Assembly (NCBI RefSeq): GCF_001294535.1
Contig: NZ_LGIC01000017.1
Coordinates: forward strand, 39,981-103,980
Origin: Cypionkella psychrotolerans
GTDB lineage: Bacteria > Pseudomonadota > Alphaproteobacteria > Rhodobacterales > Rhodobacteraceae
Reading direction: 5' to 3'
Length of the DNA: 64,000 bases
The position numbers and the translations under genes were made by a program. The stretch's first letter is position 1, and every line of letters starts with the position of its first letter. Shown here one piece after another: positions 25,494 through 33,800 of this stretch. The notes beneath the pieces were generated by a model. That model made no database searches, was not told where the DNA came from, and saw only the letters and a program-made list of their open reading frames with translations.

Positions 25494-27070
25494 GCCCAAT
25501 CGCCCAGCAGGATGTTGCGGGTGACCTGTTCGACCGGGCGTTCGCGGGCGATCAGGCCTGCGACCCATTCACAGGAGGCGGCGTTGAACACCGCCCCGCT
25601 GCCCCGGCGGTATTCGGCCATGCAGCCATTGCCGCGGGAGGCGCGGGCGGTGTTTTCGGGGGTGAGGCCGCCGTAAAGCCGGAGTGCAAGGTCTTCGGTA
25701 TCGCCGGTGCCGATAAAGCGGTCGCGGTCGTGCGGGCCTGTGGAATGCGACAGCGTGGTGGCGGGGGACAGACCGACGATGGTAAGCGCACCTTGCAGGC
25801 CGGTGTCTTCGGCGGCAAAGGGCAGACCTTGCTGCATGGTATAGTCGATGCCGTCGACCTCGTAGGCGAAGATTTTTGAGACAGCGCCCAGCACGTCGCC
25901 ATAGCCGAGGCCGGAGCCTTTCAACGCCCAATGTTCGGGGCGGTAGATCGCAAAACCACCAGAACCGTGGGCGGCGCAGCGGCTCCATCCGGCATAGACG
26001 CCTGCCGATCCGGTCAGGCCCATGGTGGCACTGGCGGGGCGTTGGATCTGCGGGTGGTCCCAGTAGCTGGTGAGGCGGTTGGTCTGGGCCAAGGGATCAA
26101 GCGCTTCGGCGGTGGTTTTGTAGCAGGTCTGGGTGGTGAGGTCGTCCGACAACCGGGTTTGCCAGAAGAAATTCCCGGCGAAGCGGGCGAGTTGGCCGCC
26201 TTGATCCAGCCAAGCCTCTAGGTGGTCGCGCATCTCCCATGTCCAGTATTCGTCATGGCCTGCGATCAGCACACGGTCGTAGCCGTGCAGCGCTTCGGGG
26301 TCGCGGTGCAGGTCGTGTTGGGTGGTGTAGTCGAGTTGGATATTCTGCCCTTCGCACCACAGCGCGAACGGGCGCTCAAACGCGGCCCAGCCGGAGGAGG
26401 CGTATTTCTTCGAGATGCCCTTGGCGCGGGCGTAGTCCATATGCGGGTAACGCGGTTTGGTTAAGAGGGGTGAGGCGTGCGGGATACGGGGGGCGTCTTT
26501 GGGCCACGCGACGAAGCCCTTCGCCCACGGACGCTGGGTGCTGACATGCGGAGCGAAGTCCCCTTGGGTCGGGCCGGTTAGGCCTTGGTAGTGGTTCGAG
26601 CCACCCCAGTCATTGTAGGCGCACCAAGTGCCTGTCGTCAGCAGCATCAGGATTTTTGATTGCCGTGTCAGTGGCTTGAGGACGAACAGGCCCTGCGAGG
26701 AATGGCCGGGAATAGTGACGGTCGTGATGTAGACGCCGCTCTGCCAATCTTGCGGGATTTGCAGGCGGAGGATCTCGGGCCAGTGGCAGCCGTGCTCGGA
26801 GGCGTCAAATGGGGTGGCGGCGAAGGTCGTGGCAACTGTGGTTTGCAGTAGGATTTCGGGGGTTAGGCCGTCTCTGGCGATGGTCAGTTGTGCTTCGGGT
26901 GCGCTGGACATCGCGTGCAGGATCAGGGTCTCGCCGGGGGCGTAGGACAGTGCCGCGCTATAGATCCAGACTTGCGCGCGGGTGGGGTCAGGGCTGGCGG
27001 CCTCGTAATAGTGACCCGTCACCGCATCGCCATCATCAGTCGGCCCAGAAATGAAAAAGCCTTTCAGCAT
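25490..27070 (-). CDS. N,N-dimethylformamidase beta-subunit-like protein
   Basis: 526 residues resembling the large (beta) subunit of N,N-dimethylformamidase, an iron amidohydrolase. Seen: a beta-rich N-terminal part with TFAATPFD, CAYNDWGGSNHY (about 150-160), GHDEYWTWEMRD (H272, E274, similar to the His-x-Glu iron ligands of that enzyme), then GGQLARFAGNFFWQTR and a C-terminal domain. It is shorter than the ~760-residue characterised enzyme and no small alpha subunit is adjacent, so it is probably a relative with another amide or related substrate. The ATG at 27070 overlaps the GAPDH-like stop by 7 nt. Confidence 0.8.
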   Translation of the reverse strand: MLKGFFISGPTDDGDAVTGHYYEAASPDPTRAQVWIYSAALSYAPGETLILHAMSSAPEAQLTIARDGLTPEILLQTTVATTFAATPFDASEHGCHWPEILRLQIPQDWQSGVYITTVTIPGHSSQGLFVLKPLTRQSKILMLLTTGTWCAYNDWGGSNHYQGLTGPTQGDFAPHVSTQRPWAKGFVAWPKDAPRIPHASPLLTKPRYPHMDYARAKGISKKYASSGWAAFERPFALWCEGQNIQLDYTTQHDLHRDPEALHGYDRVLIAGHDEYWTWEMRDHLEAWLDQGGQLARFAGNFFWQTRLSDDLTTQTCYKTTAEALDPLAQTNRLTSYWDHPQIQRPASATMGLTGSAGVYAGWSRCAAHGSGGFAIYRPEHWALKGSGLGYGDVLGAVSKIFAYEVDGIDYTMQQGLPFAAEDTGLQGALTIVGLSPATTLSHSTGPHDRDRFIGTGDTEDLALRLYGGLTPENTARASRGNGCMAEYRRGSGAVFNAASCEWVAGLIARERPVEQVTRNILLGDWA

Positions 27071-28038
27071 TGCGCCATCCGGGCGGCGATATCCAACATC
27101 CGGTTGGAAAACCCCCATTCGTTGTCATACCAGCCGAACACCCGCAGCATGCCGCCCTTTGTCACGCGGGTCTCAGGCAAGGCCATCACGATGCTTTCCG
27201 GGCGGGCGCGCAGATCGGTCGAGACGAGGGCTTTCACAGTCGAGCCCATCACCCCGCCTGCTCCGCTTAGCGCCACGTTGACCTCGGCCACCGTGGTTGC
27301 GCGTTCGGTCATCACCGCCAGATCGACGGCGGACACCGAAGCCGTCGGCACCCGCACCGCCGAGCCTTCAATCCGGCCCGCGATCTGCGGCAACACTTGA
27401 TCCAGCAGCCGCTGCGCCGAAGTCGTGGTCGGCACCATCGACAAAGCAGCGGCGCGCGAGCGGGCGAAATCGGCGGCGGGGGCATCCACCGTGGGCTGAC
27501 TGCCGGTATAGCAGTGAATCGTGGTCATCGAGCCGGTCACCACGCCCCAGTTTTCATGGATCAACCGGGCCAAGGGCGCCAAAGCATTGGTGGTGCAAGA
27601 GGCGTTCGAGACGATCTGCTGGGTGGTGAGTTGCGCGTCATTCGCGCCCAAAACCACGGTCAGATCAGCGGCTTTTGACGGGCCAGAGATCAGCACTTTA
27701 CGGGCACCACCGCGTAGGCCGCGCGTGGCCATTTCGCGCGCGTCGGCACGGCCCGTGCATTCCAGCACGACGTCGACACCCTTCAACGCAAGGCTGGAGA
27801 TATCGGGGGTGCGATGCAGCGGGATGGACAATCCGTCGATCACCAAACTGGTGCCATCAAAGCTGACCTGCCCCGGCCAAGGCCCGAAAACCGAGTCGAA
27901 TTCAAACAGATAGGCGCACATCTCAGCGGCGGCGATGTCGTTGATGCCGATAATCTTCGCACCCGGAGCCGCCCCTTTCAGCGCCGCGCGCAAGACCGAA
28001 CGGCCAATGCGACCAAAGCCGTTGATGAACAGGTTCAT
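27064..28038 (-). CDS. Type I glyceraldehyde-3-phosphate dehydrogenase paralogue
   Basis: 324 residues. NAD-binding GFGRIGR (8-14) and GINDI, catalytic Cys148 in SNASCTTN, His175 in IHCYTGSQ, and the C-terminal WYDNEWGFSNRM are all intact, so it should be an active phosphorylating aldehyde dehydrogenase. Some usually invariant stretches differ (SMVPTTT instead of IIPTSTGA), indicating a divergent paralogue, possibly an erythrose-4-phosphate or other phospho-aldehyde enzyme. It heads an operon with a dimethylformamidase-like gene (7-nt overlap) and a histidine phosphatase gene. No pgk follows, unlike a glycolytic gap. Confidence 0.87.
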   Translation of the reverse strand: MNLFINGFGRIGRSVLRAALKGAAPGAKIIGINDIAAAEMCAYLFEFDSVFGPWPGQVSFDGTSLVIDGLSIPLHRTPDISSLALKGVDVVLECTGRADAREMATRGLRGGARKVLISGPSKAADLTVVLGANDAQLTTQQIVSNASCTTNALAPLARLIHENWGVVTGSMTTIHCYTGSQPTVDAPAADFARSRAAALSMVPTTTSAQRLLDQVLPQIAGRIEGSAVRVPTASVSAVDLAVMTERATTVAEVNVALSGAGGVMGSTVKALVSTDLRARPESIVMALPETRVTKGGMLRVFGWYDNEWGFSNRMLDIAARMAQC

Positions 28039-28149
28039 GGGCTTGCCCTTTCTGACGATTGGGCCAAGTCAGATCACGGGATCGGGCGTCGATCAATGGG
28101 GACGACGGGGTTTTGATCAAAAAATTGGCGCGCACGGGGCGGCGGGGGA

Positions 28150-28182
28150 GCGCTCCGCGCGGGAGTATTTCAAAAAGAGCAA
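28150..28182 (+). repeat. Dispersed intergenic repeat, GAGTATTT tail
   Basis: Head GCGCTCCGCGCGG plus GAGTATTTCAAAAAGAGCAA. The tail is identical to 3803-3822. It lies between the bhcR stop and the GAPDH-like start, both genes on the minus strand. Confidence 0.85.
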
Positions 28183-28185
28183 AGC

Positions 28186-29001
28186 TTAGGGGCGTTGGCC
28201 GCCCGTGGCTTCGGTGATCTGGTCAGCGCTGGCGCGCACGAGGCTGCCGAAGCGGGTGGCGTCGGATAGGCCCATGCGGAAGGTCGGGCCTGCGATGCTG
28301 ATGGCGGCGACCGGTTCGGCGAAGGCGTTGAAGATCGGGGCGGCAACGCCGCGCATGCCCTCGGCGCGTTCTTGGTCGTCAATCGCAAAGCCGCGCTCGC
28401 GGGTGCGGGCCAGGTCGCGGCTGAGGCTTTCGGGACTGGAGAGCGAGAGGGTGGTGGCGCGGGTCATGCCCCTGCGGTTCAGGATTTCTTCTGTCCTTTC
28501 CGTTGCATACCACGCCAGCAGCGCCTTGCCGGGGGCGCAGAGATGCATCAGCCCGGTGCTGCCGGGGGGAAAGAAGGCGCGCAGATCGGCGGTGGCCTCA
28601 ACTTGAGACAGAAACAAAACCTCACCCGCGGCCTCGATCCCAAGGCTGACGGTTTCGCCGGTGGCGTCGCGCAAAGCCTCCATCGGAGCGCGGGCGCGTT
28701 CCGTGATTTTGGTGCGTTTCAGAAAGGCCGATCCGGCACGGAAGGTGCCGGGGCCGATGTGCCAGACTTGGCCGGGGTCTTCGAGTTCAACCATGCCGTG
28801 ACCTTGCAGGGTCACGAGGGCACGAAACACCGTGGCGACTGGAAGGGCGCTGCGTTCGGCGAGTTCCGACAGGGTCATACCGGCGCTGTCCGCCAGAAAT
28901 TTTAGCAAACCAAGCGCACGGTCGAGGGCTTGAACGGTGTTTTGCTCGGTCTTGTCAGTGGTGGATTTTGGGCGGCCGCGCAGGCGGGGTGGGTTCGACA
29001 T
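28186..29001 (-). CDS. bhcR: IclR family regulator, probable BhcR
   Basis: 271 residues: an N-terminal winged HTH (about 20-80; TLSELAERSALPVATVFRAL core) and an IclR effector domain (about 95-260; GTGLM-like GSTGLMHLCAPGKALLAW). It is divergent from bhcC across 168 bp. In Paracoccus denitrificans an IclR protein, BhcR, senses glyoxylate and controls the beta-hydroxyaspartate cycle genes from the same divergent position. The regulator identity is inferred from that synteny plus family; other IclR regulators look alike by eye. Confidence 0.82.
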   Translation of the reverse strand: MSNPPRLRGRPKSTTDKTEQNTVQALDRALGLLKFLADSAGMTLSELAERSALPVATVFRALVTLQGHGMVELEDPGQVWHIGPGTFRAGSAFLKRTKITERARAPMEALRDATGETVSLGIEAAGEVLFLSQVEATADLRAFFPPGSTGLMHLCAPGKALLAWYATERTEEILNRRGMTRATTLSLSSPESLSRDLARTRERGFAIDDQERAEGMRGVAAPIFNAFAEPVAAISIAGPTFRMGLSDATRFGSLVRASADQITEATGGQRP

Positions 29002-29079
29002 GGGACGGCCCTTTTACGCGGCACCGCAGCGGGGCCGGGGTGAAAGCAGGATGCAGATGCAGAATAGCATGGATTGTGG

Positions 29080-29100
29080 CGTTGAAAAAAACTTTCGTCG
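29080..29100. promoter_or_regulatory. Candidate operator in the bhcR-bhcC divergent gap
   Basis: CGTTGAAA (29080-29087) and TTTCGTCG (29093-29100) form an imperfect dyad (6 of 8 positions) around AAAAC. IclR proteins bind short AT-centred palindromes of this size. Weak evidence, found by eye. Confidence 0.3.
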
Positions 29101-29169
29101 CAGCTGGGACAGGTGGCGGAGGTTTGGGTTTTGGGTAACTCTGCGCAGGGGACTGTAAGGAGATGGCAG

Positions 29170-30321
29170 ATGGATTTCAGCGCTTTTGAGGTGGGCTATG
29201 ACATTCCGGCGCTGCCGGGAATGGTGGAGGCCGAGGTGCAGACACCCTGTCTGCTGCTGGATCTCGATGCTTTGGAGCGGAATATCGTCAAGATGGGCGA
29301 AGCCGCGCGGGCTTTGGGGGTGCGGCACCGGGTGCATGGCAAGATGCACAAATCGGTGGATGTGGCTTTGTTGCAGATGCGGTTGGGGGGCGCTTGCGGA
29401 GTGTGTTGCCAGAAAGTGTCGGAAGCCGAGGCTTTTGTGCGCGGCGGGGTGATGGATGTGTTGGTGTCCAATCAGGTGACGGATTTGGTCAAGATCGACC
29501 GTTTGGCGCGGCTGGTGCTGCGGGGGGCGCGGGTGATTGTTTGCGTCGATGATGTGGGCAATGTGGCGGATTTGGCGGCAACGGCGCGGCGGCATGGGGT
29601 GGTGGTGGAGTGTTTGGTCGAGATGGATGTCGGGGCCGGGCGCTGTGGGGTGCGGGGCACGGCGGCTGTGGTGGGGCTGGCGCAGGCGATTGCGGCGGCG
29701 GAGGGGCTGCGGTTTTCGGGAGTGCAGGCCTATCAGGGCGCGATGCAGCATCTGACTTTGTTTGCGGATCGCAAGGCTGCGATTGAGGTGGCGGTGGATC
29801 AGGTTCACGCGGCGGTATCGGCGCTGCGGGGGGTGGGGCTGGAGTGCAATATTATCGGCGGGGCGGGAACCGGGAGTTGGCCGTTAGAGGGCGGTTCGGG
29901 GGTTTATAACGAGCTGCAATGCGGGTCTTATGCGTTCATGGACGCGGATTATGGCCGGGTGTTGGATCAGGACGGGCGGCGGTTTGATCAGGGGATGTGG
30001 GAAAACGCGCTGTTTGTGCTGACCTCGGTAATGAGCCACGTCCGGACGGATTGGGCGGTGTGTGATGCGGGGTTGAAGGCTTTGGCGGTTGATTCGGGAC
30101 TACCGCTGGTGTCGGGCAAGCAGGGGGTGGAGTATCGGAACTGTTCTGACGAGCATGGGGAGATCAGCGATCCGGGCGGGATTTTGCGGATCAATGATAA
30201 GCTGCGGCTGGTGCCGGGACATTGTGATCCGACCTGCAATTTACATGATTGGTATGTGGGCGTCCGAGGCGGGGCGGTGGAAGTGGTTTGGCCGATCTCG
30301 GCGCGCGGTAAGGGGTATTGA
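29170..30321 (+). CDS. bhcC: 3-hydroxy-D-aspartate aldolase (beta-hydroxyaspartate aldolase)
   Basis: 383-residue PLP- and metal-dependent DSD1/D-threonine-aldolase-fold enzyme. Signature stretches match BhcC: YDIPALPGM, TPCLLLDLDALERNI, the PLP-Lys in HGKMHKS (K58), GVCCQKVSEAEAF, YNELQCGSYAFMDADYG and, at the C terminus, GHCDPTCNLHDWYVG with metal ligands H351 and D353. BhcC condenses glycine and glyoxylate to (2R,3S)-beta-hydroxyaspartate, the C-C bond-forming step of the beta-hydroxyaspartate cycle. ATG at 29170 with AAGGAG upstream. The partner genes bhcA, bhcB and bhcD, normally adjacent, are absent here. The coding strand is strikingly G-rich at third positions. Confidence 0.9.
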   Translation: MDFSAFEVGYDIPALPGMVEAEVQTPCLLLDLDALERNIVKMGEAARALGVRHRVHGKMHKSVDVALLQMRLGGACGVCCQKVSEAEAFVRGGVMDVLVSNQVTDLVKIDRLARLVLRGARVIVCVDDVGNVADLAATARRHGVVVECLVEMDVGAGRCGVRGTAAVVGLAQAIAAAEGLRFSGVQAYQGAMQHLTLFADRKAAIEVAVDQVHAAVSALRGVGLECNIIGGAGTGSWPLEGGSGVYNELQCGSYAFMDADYGRVLDQDGRRFDQGMWENALFVLTSVMSHVRTDWAVCDAGLKALAVDSGLPLVSGKQGVEYRNCSDEHGEISDPGGILRINDKLRLVPGHCDPTCNLHDWYVGVRGGAVEVVWPISARGKGY

Positions 30322-30326
30322 AGGCC

Positions 30327-30400
30327 TGTCCACGCGTGGACAAGGGGTGGGCTGTATACACATCAAGGGGTTACAGGATCGCGTTCAGGAATCGTTAAGA
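30327..30400 (+). repeat. 3' intergenic element copy 2 (palindromic head)
   Basis: It starts 5 nt after the bhcC stop with the perfect 16-bp palindrome TGTCCACGCGTGGACA (30327-30342). At +21 from the palindrome is TCAAGGGGTTACA and at +52 GTTAAG. Copy 4 (50143-50216) has the same head with one base change and exactly the same spacings. Confidence 0.75.
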
Positions 30401-30557
30401 TTTTGCCACACCGAGCGCTAGGGAGGCGGGACAGCATCCGTCGGAGCGTTGGCGCGCAGAGACACGCGGGTCCGCATCGAGGCTTAACGATGCAGCTTTG
30501 CAATGCAGCAGAGACGAAGACCTCCCGCTTCTGTTGAACGGCAAGGCCACAAAAGCA

Positions 30558-30585
30558 AAACGCCCAAGCAAAAGCTTGGGCGTTT
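30558..30585 (-). terminator. Intrinsic terminator of the small membrane protein gene
   Basis: 12-bp stem AAACGCCCAAGC / GCTTGGGCGTTT with a 4-nt loop, followed on the minus strand by TGCTTTTG. The flanking A and T bases could let it work in both directions. Confidence 0.85.
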
Positions 30586-30620
30586 AAATTCAATACACCC
30601 ACCCAGAAGGGCAGCGTAGC

Positions 30621-30821
30621 TTAGTTCGAGGACGACAGCACTGCGCCGACGACAACGACACCAGCGATGATTGCCCACAGCGGCGTCGCCGAGGACGAAG
30701 CGTTTTCTGCAACAACGACGGGAACCGGCTCTACAGTCGGCTCAACCATGCCGCCAGCGAAAGCTGCGGACGAAGCCAAAACGAGCGACGAAACGAGTGC
30801 GAAGGAAGCGATCTTATTCAT
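30621..30821 (-). CDS. Small secreted or membrane protein, 66 residues
   Basis: Signal peptide (ASFALVSSLVLASSAAFAG), a short Glu/Val/Pro-rich middle, then a hydrophobic helix (PLWAIIAGVVVVGAVLSSSN). ATG at 30821 with GGAG 8 nt upstream and a strong terminator downstream make it a real gene despite its size. Two-helix proteins of this kind are common in the family; I know no function. It lies beside the yjbF-yjbH polysaccharide genes, but as a separate transcription unit. Confidence 0.75.
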   Translation of the reverse strand: MNKIASFALVSSLVLASSAAFAGGMVEPTVEPVPVVVAENASSSATPLWAIIAGVVVVGAVLSSSN

Positions 30822-30900
30822 TGAAATACTCCGGTTAGATGGATGATCTAAGCAACCATACAGCGAGCAGGCTTAAAAGAAAAGTCTAACGCAAGCACAA

Positions 30901-31494
30901 TCAGCCATCTTTTCGTTCAACCGCGGCATATCCGACACCCTGCGACACCCATTGCCGCGATTTGCTTACAGAACCAGCAGAATCGAACCAATATTGGTTA
31001 CGAATCGTCCCAATATCAGCGGTGCAGGCCTCGGTTATGGCATTTCCGGCGGCGGCATCCCGCTCAACCGTGCAGGTGAACACATGTCGAATCGTCGTGT
31101 CGGTGCCGTCGAGGTCATAATAACTGCGTTGATGTGCTGCCCCTGCGCGCAATATGGCTGCGGTGGGGGCATCGGCGGACATCAGGTCAAGACCAAAGCC
31201 GCGCGTGCCAACTAGAACGCCATTGCGCAAAAAGACTTGTGAGCCATCCTTCGAGGCGTAGATTGCCACGCCATCGCGCACCGCCAACTGTGACATCGGG
31301 AATTTCACCCCGCGCGACACTAAGGTCAACCAAATCTGCGGCGCACCCACTGCAGGCTGCGCACTGGCCGAATTGGTCGATCCGGCGGCACTCGAAACCG
31401 CCTTCATCAACGCCGGAGACCCACAGGCCGTCAGGGTCAGAACGGCTGTAAGGCCAGCAGAAAGGGCGAGGCGTTGGCTGCGGCGCAAAATCAT
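30901..31494 (-). CDS. YjbF-type lipoprotein (exopolysaccharide operon)
   Basis: 197 residues with a lipoprotein signal sequence ending in LTAC (Cys about 24 residues in), then a compact beta-rich domain (GAPQIWLTLVSRGVKFPMSQLAVRDG region) matching the YjbF/GfcB group. In Escherichia coli YjbEFGH form an exopolysaccharide operon. Its ATG overlaps the yjbH stop by ATGA (31491-31494), so the two are coupled. Probable outer-membrane or periplasmic lipoprotein helping polymer export. The homology is moderate; role inferred from pairing with YjbH. Confidence 0.8.
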   Translation of the reverse strand: MILRRSQRLALSAGLTAVLTLTACGSPALMKAVSSAAGSTNSASAQPAVGAPQIWLTLVSRGVKFPMSQLAVRDGVAIYASKDGSQVFLRNGVLVGTRGFGLDLMSADAPTAAILRAGAAHQRSYYDLDGTDTTIRHVFTCTVERDAAAGNAITEACTADIGTIRNQYWFDSAGSVSKSRQWVSQGVGYAAVERKDG

Positions 31495-33596
31495 CTCCAG
31501 AACCGCCCCCAAGCGGCGTCAAGGTCGGTTTCCTGATATTTCCGCACGGTGTCATACAGCCGGTTTTCGACATCGACTCGCGCGCCGCCATCGCGCAACA
31601 GCGGACGCAGCACCATGCGCGACACCTTTTGCGTTGGCCGCCCGCTGAGGAACGCCAGCGGCATATCAATGCGGATGCCCTTGTCGAACGAACCTTCGCC
31701 AAACGTGTCAAACGGCACATCGGTCAGGGTGGCAAAAGCCCCGACTTTGATGCCATTGGCAAATTCACGGTCCAGCGAAAGCGTCGCGCCATAATCGCCC
31801 GCAAGATAGCGGCCCACGTCAAGCTGAGCATGATAGCCGCCGCCAAAGCTGTAATAGCCCGAGACATGGCCGGTGACGATGCTGTAATCCTGAAAGCCAA
31901 ACAGCTGGTCAAAATCGCGCTGCTTGACGTAATTCACCTCAATCCCCAGCGCATAGGGCTTGCCGGTTTGCTGCCAGAGCAATTCGCCTGAGATCCCGCC
32001 GAACATCGGCTCCAGATAACCAACAGTCACGCGGCTATAAAGTTCAGGGCCGGGTTTGGCATACCAAGCGAAGGTCAGGCGTTCAATGGCGGGGTCGCCC
32101 TCGGTGGCATAGACGCTGGCGTCACTGCGCACGGGTGGCAGTTTGGTGCGCGACGCGAAGGTAGAGCGTTCAATGCCAGCATATAGCTTTTTGGTGATAG
32201 AGGTCGAGGCGATCAGGCCGGGCGCGAAATCATAGCGGGCGGTGAGCCGCAGGCCAACATCCGCTTGCAAGGGCTTGCCAGGATCAAACAGGCTGGTCGC
32301 AACATAGGGCGACAGGCCCCATTTGAAGCGGGGATATTGGCTGTCGCTGAGGATCGCGCCTGCGGGCAGGACGCCGGGCGCGGGCAGGATCTGGGTGCGC
32401 TGCTCCATCGCGATATCTTGGCCGGGCGCGAATTCCAAAGCCTCAAGATCAGCGCGGCGAATCACCACTGTGGACAACGGCACGCCTTGCGCTATCGGCA
32501 CAATCTCAAACGTTGTCACCGAAGCGGGCATGGTCGCGGCAAGCGCGCGCGCAGTGCGGCCAATGGCTTGCGGGGCATTATCCAGCCGGGTGTTGCGGAT
32601 GCGCAGATGCACACGGGTGGGCGAGATCGCGATGCTCTCCACCATGATGCCGTCATGCGCAAGGATGCTTTGCGTCTGATCGCGCATTGCGGTTTGCGCG
32701 CCCCGGTCGGTGACCCAGTTTGGCCCCCAGCTTTTTGCCGCCGCACTGGCCGTCACAGGCAATGGGCCGGGGCCCAAACTGCCGCCGTGCGGGTTTTTCT
32801 TAGGGTCCAGCACGATCTGAGCCGAGAAGCCGATTTCCGAGCCGTAAAGTGAATAAAGCCCAAGCCGCAGATTGTTCTTTGCGCTGTATTCGACGCCGAA
32901 GTTGAAGGGAGAGTTACGCTGGAACGTGGCGCGGTTGCCAGCTTCTTCGACGTAGGCATCCGACGAATACTCGGCCTTAAGCGACCACTTCGGGTTAAGT
33001 TGCCACTCCACCCCGGCGAAGGGGGCGACATCGCCGCGGAACCATTGGCCGGTGCGCAACTTGCCGCCCAAGCCGAAATCAACCGCGGGGCGATCCCCGA
33101 ATGGCGCACCGATCGAGCCATAGCTGCCATAGCGGCCCCAGCCCAAACCGGCGGTGACTTTTACCTTATCGCCAAAGGTTTTGGTGGCGGCGATATATTC
33201 GCCCGACTGCACGCCGGTGCCGATGATGTCTTGCAAGCCGACGGTGATCGCCGGGACATAGCGACCCTCTTGTGTGATCTGATACCGCAGATCGAAGCTA
33301 CGGTCATAATATGTGGTGATGCCATCGCTGGGGTTTGTGAACCAGTCTTTCACCGAGGAATAGCGGAAGCTGCCGGACAACCGGGGGGTGATCTGAAACG
33401 ACAACGTGGTGCGACCAATCGGGCCGAATTGCGATTTCACCACCGACAAGGTGCCGTCGCTTTGCTGCTCGCCCGAAGGCATGTCGATCAATCCGGTGAC
33501 GCCAGAAAACCCAAGGCTGGGGTGCATTTCGGCTTGCGCTGGCAAAGCGAAAACACCGCAGAGCCCGCACAAAACCAGATATTTTGATCGCGTCAT
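31491..33596 (-). CDS. YjbH domain protein, outer-membrane beta-barrel type
   Basis: 701 residues. A signal peptide (SKYLVLCGLCGVFALPAQA) is followed by GFSGVTGLIDMPSGEQQSDGTL, the hallmark start of YjbH/DUF940 proteins, and by alternating amphipathic strands over the whole length. The ending VRKYQETDLDAAWGRFWR is also typical. Probably an outer-membrane barrel for exopolysaccharide export, paired with the coupled lipoprotein gene. The ATG at 33596 gives a proper signal peptide; an upstream in-frame codon at 33668 adds an implausible leader. A promoter-like pair lies upstream at 33640-33668. Confidence 0.87.
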   Translation of the reverse strand: MTRSKYLVLCGLCGVFALPAQAEMHPSLGFSGVTGLIDMPSGEQQSDGTLSVVKSQFGPIGRTTLSFQITPRLSGSFRYSSVKDWFTNPSDGITTYYDRSFDLRYQITQEGRYVPAITVGLQDIIGTGVQSGEYIAATKTFGDKVKVTAGLGWGRYGSYGSIGAPFGDRPAVDFGLGGKLRTGQWFRGDVAPFAGVEWQLNPKWSLKAEYSSDAYVEEAGNRATFQRNSPFNFGVEYSAKNNLRLGLYSLYGSEIGFSAQIVLDPKKNPHGGSLGPGPLPVTASAAAKSWGPNWVTDRGAQTAMRDQTQSILAHDGIMVESIAISPTRVHLRIRNTRLDNAPQAIGRTARALAATMPASVTTFEIVPIAQGVPLSTVVIRRADLEALEFAPGQDIAMEQRTQILPAPGVLPAGAILSDSQYPRFKWGLSPYVATSLFDPGKPLQADVGLRLTARYDFAPGLIASTSITKKLYAGIERSTFASRTKLPPVRSDASVYATEGDPAIERLTFAWYAKPGPELYSRVTVGYLEPMFGGISGELLWQQTGKPYALGIEVNYVKQRDFDQLFGFQDYSIVTGHVSGYYSFGGGYHAQLDVGRYLAGDYGATLSLDREFANGIKVGAFATLTDVPFDTFGEGSFDKGIRIDMPLAFLSGRPTQKVSRMVLRPLLRDGGARVDVENRLYDTVRKYQETDLDAAWGRFWR

Positions 33597-33639
33597 GCCT
33601 GCCAACCCCACCCTGTGCGCCCTATAGCTTGGGCACCTT

Positions 33640-33668
33640 GCATTATTGATAGGCGAAATTTTTCGCAA
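33640..33668 (-). promoter_or_regulatory. Promoter candidate for yjbH-yjbF with overlapping palindrome
   Basis: On the minus strand TTGCGA (-35) and TAATGC (-10) are 17 nt apart, about 45 nt before the yjbH start. The palindrome GCGAAA-TT-TTTCGC (33653-33666) lies across the -35 and spacer, a natural position for repressor binding. Confidence 0.5.
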
Positions 33669-33800
33669 ACACCACCAATGCGACAGTAAAATACCGCCAA
33701 TGTGGTGCGGATGCCGATGCAGATGAGCGGTAATCCTCGCAGCGGCTGCGCTGAGAATCCAGCCCCGAGCCGAAGCGCAAACCGACGCGCCAAAGGACGC

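Larger units (their letters stand above)
30322..30620. other. Convergent intergenic region after bhcC
   Basis: About 300 bp without a supported gene. It contains copy 2 of the 3' intergenic element (30327-30400), then a GC-rich stretch with no clear frame, and at its right end the terminator of the small minus-strand gene (30558-30585). Confidence 0.6.

Noticed and set aside
30327..30342. The 16-bp palindrome as a LuxR-type quorum-sensing box
   Set aside because: It lies just after a stop codon with no gene start downstream on that strand, and it belongs to a larger repeated element with fixed spacing.
31187..31720. A 177-residue minus-strand frame across the yjbF/yjbH junction
   Set aside because: Shifted frame of the two coupled genes; Cys/Arg/Trp-rich and without family features.
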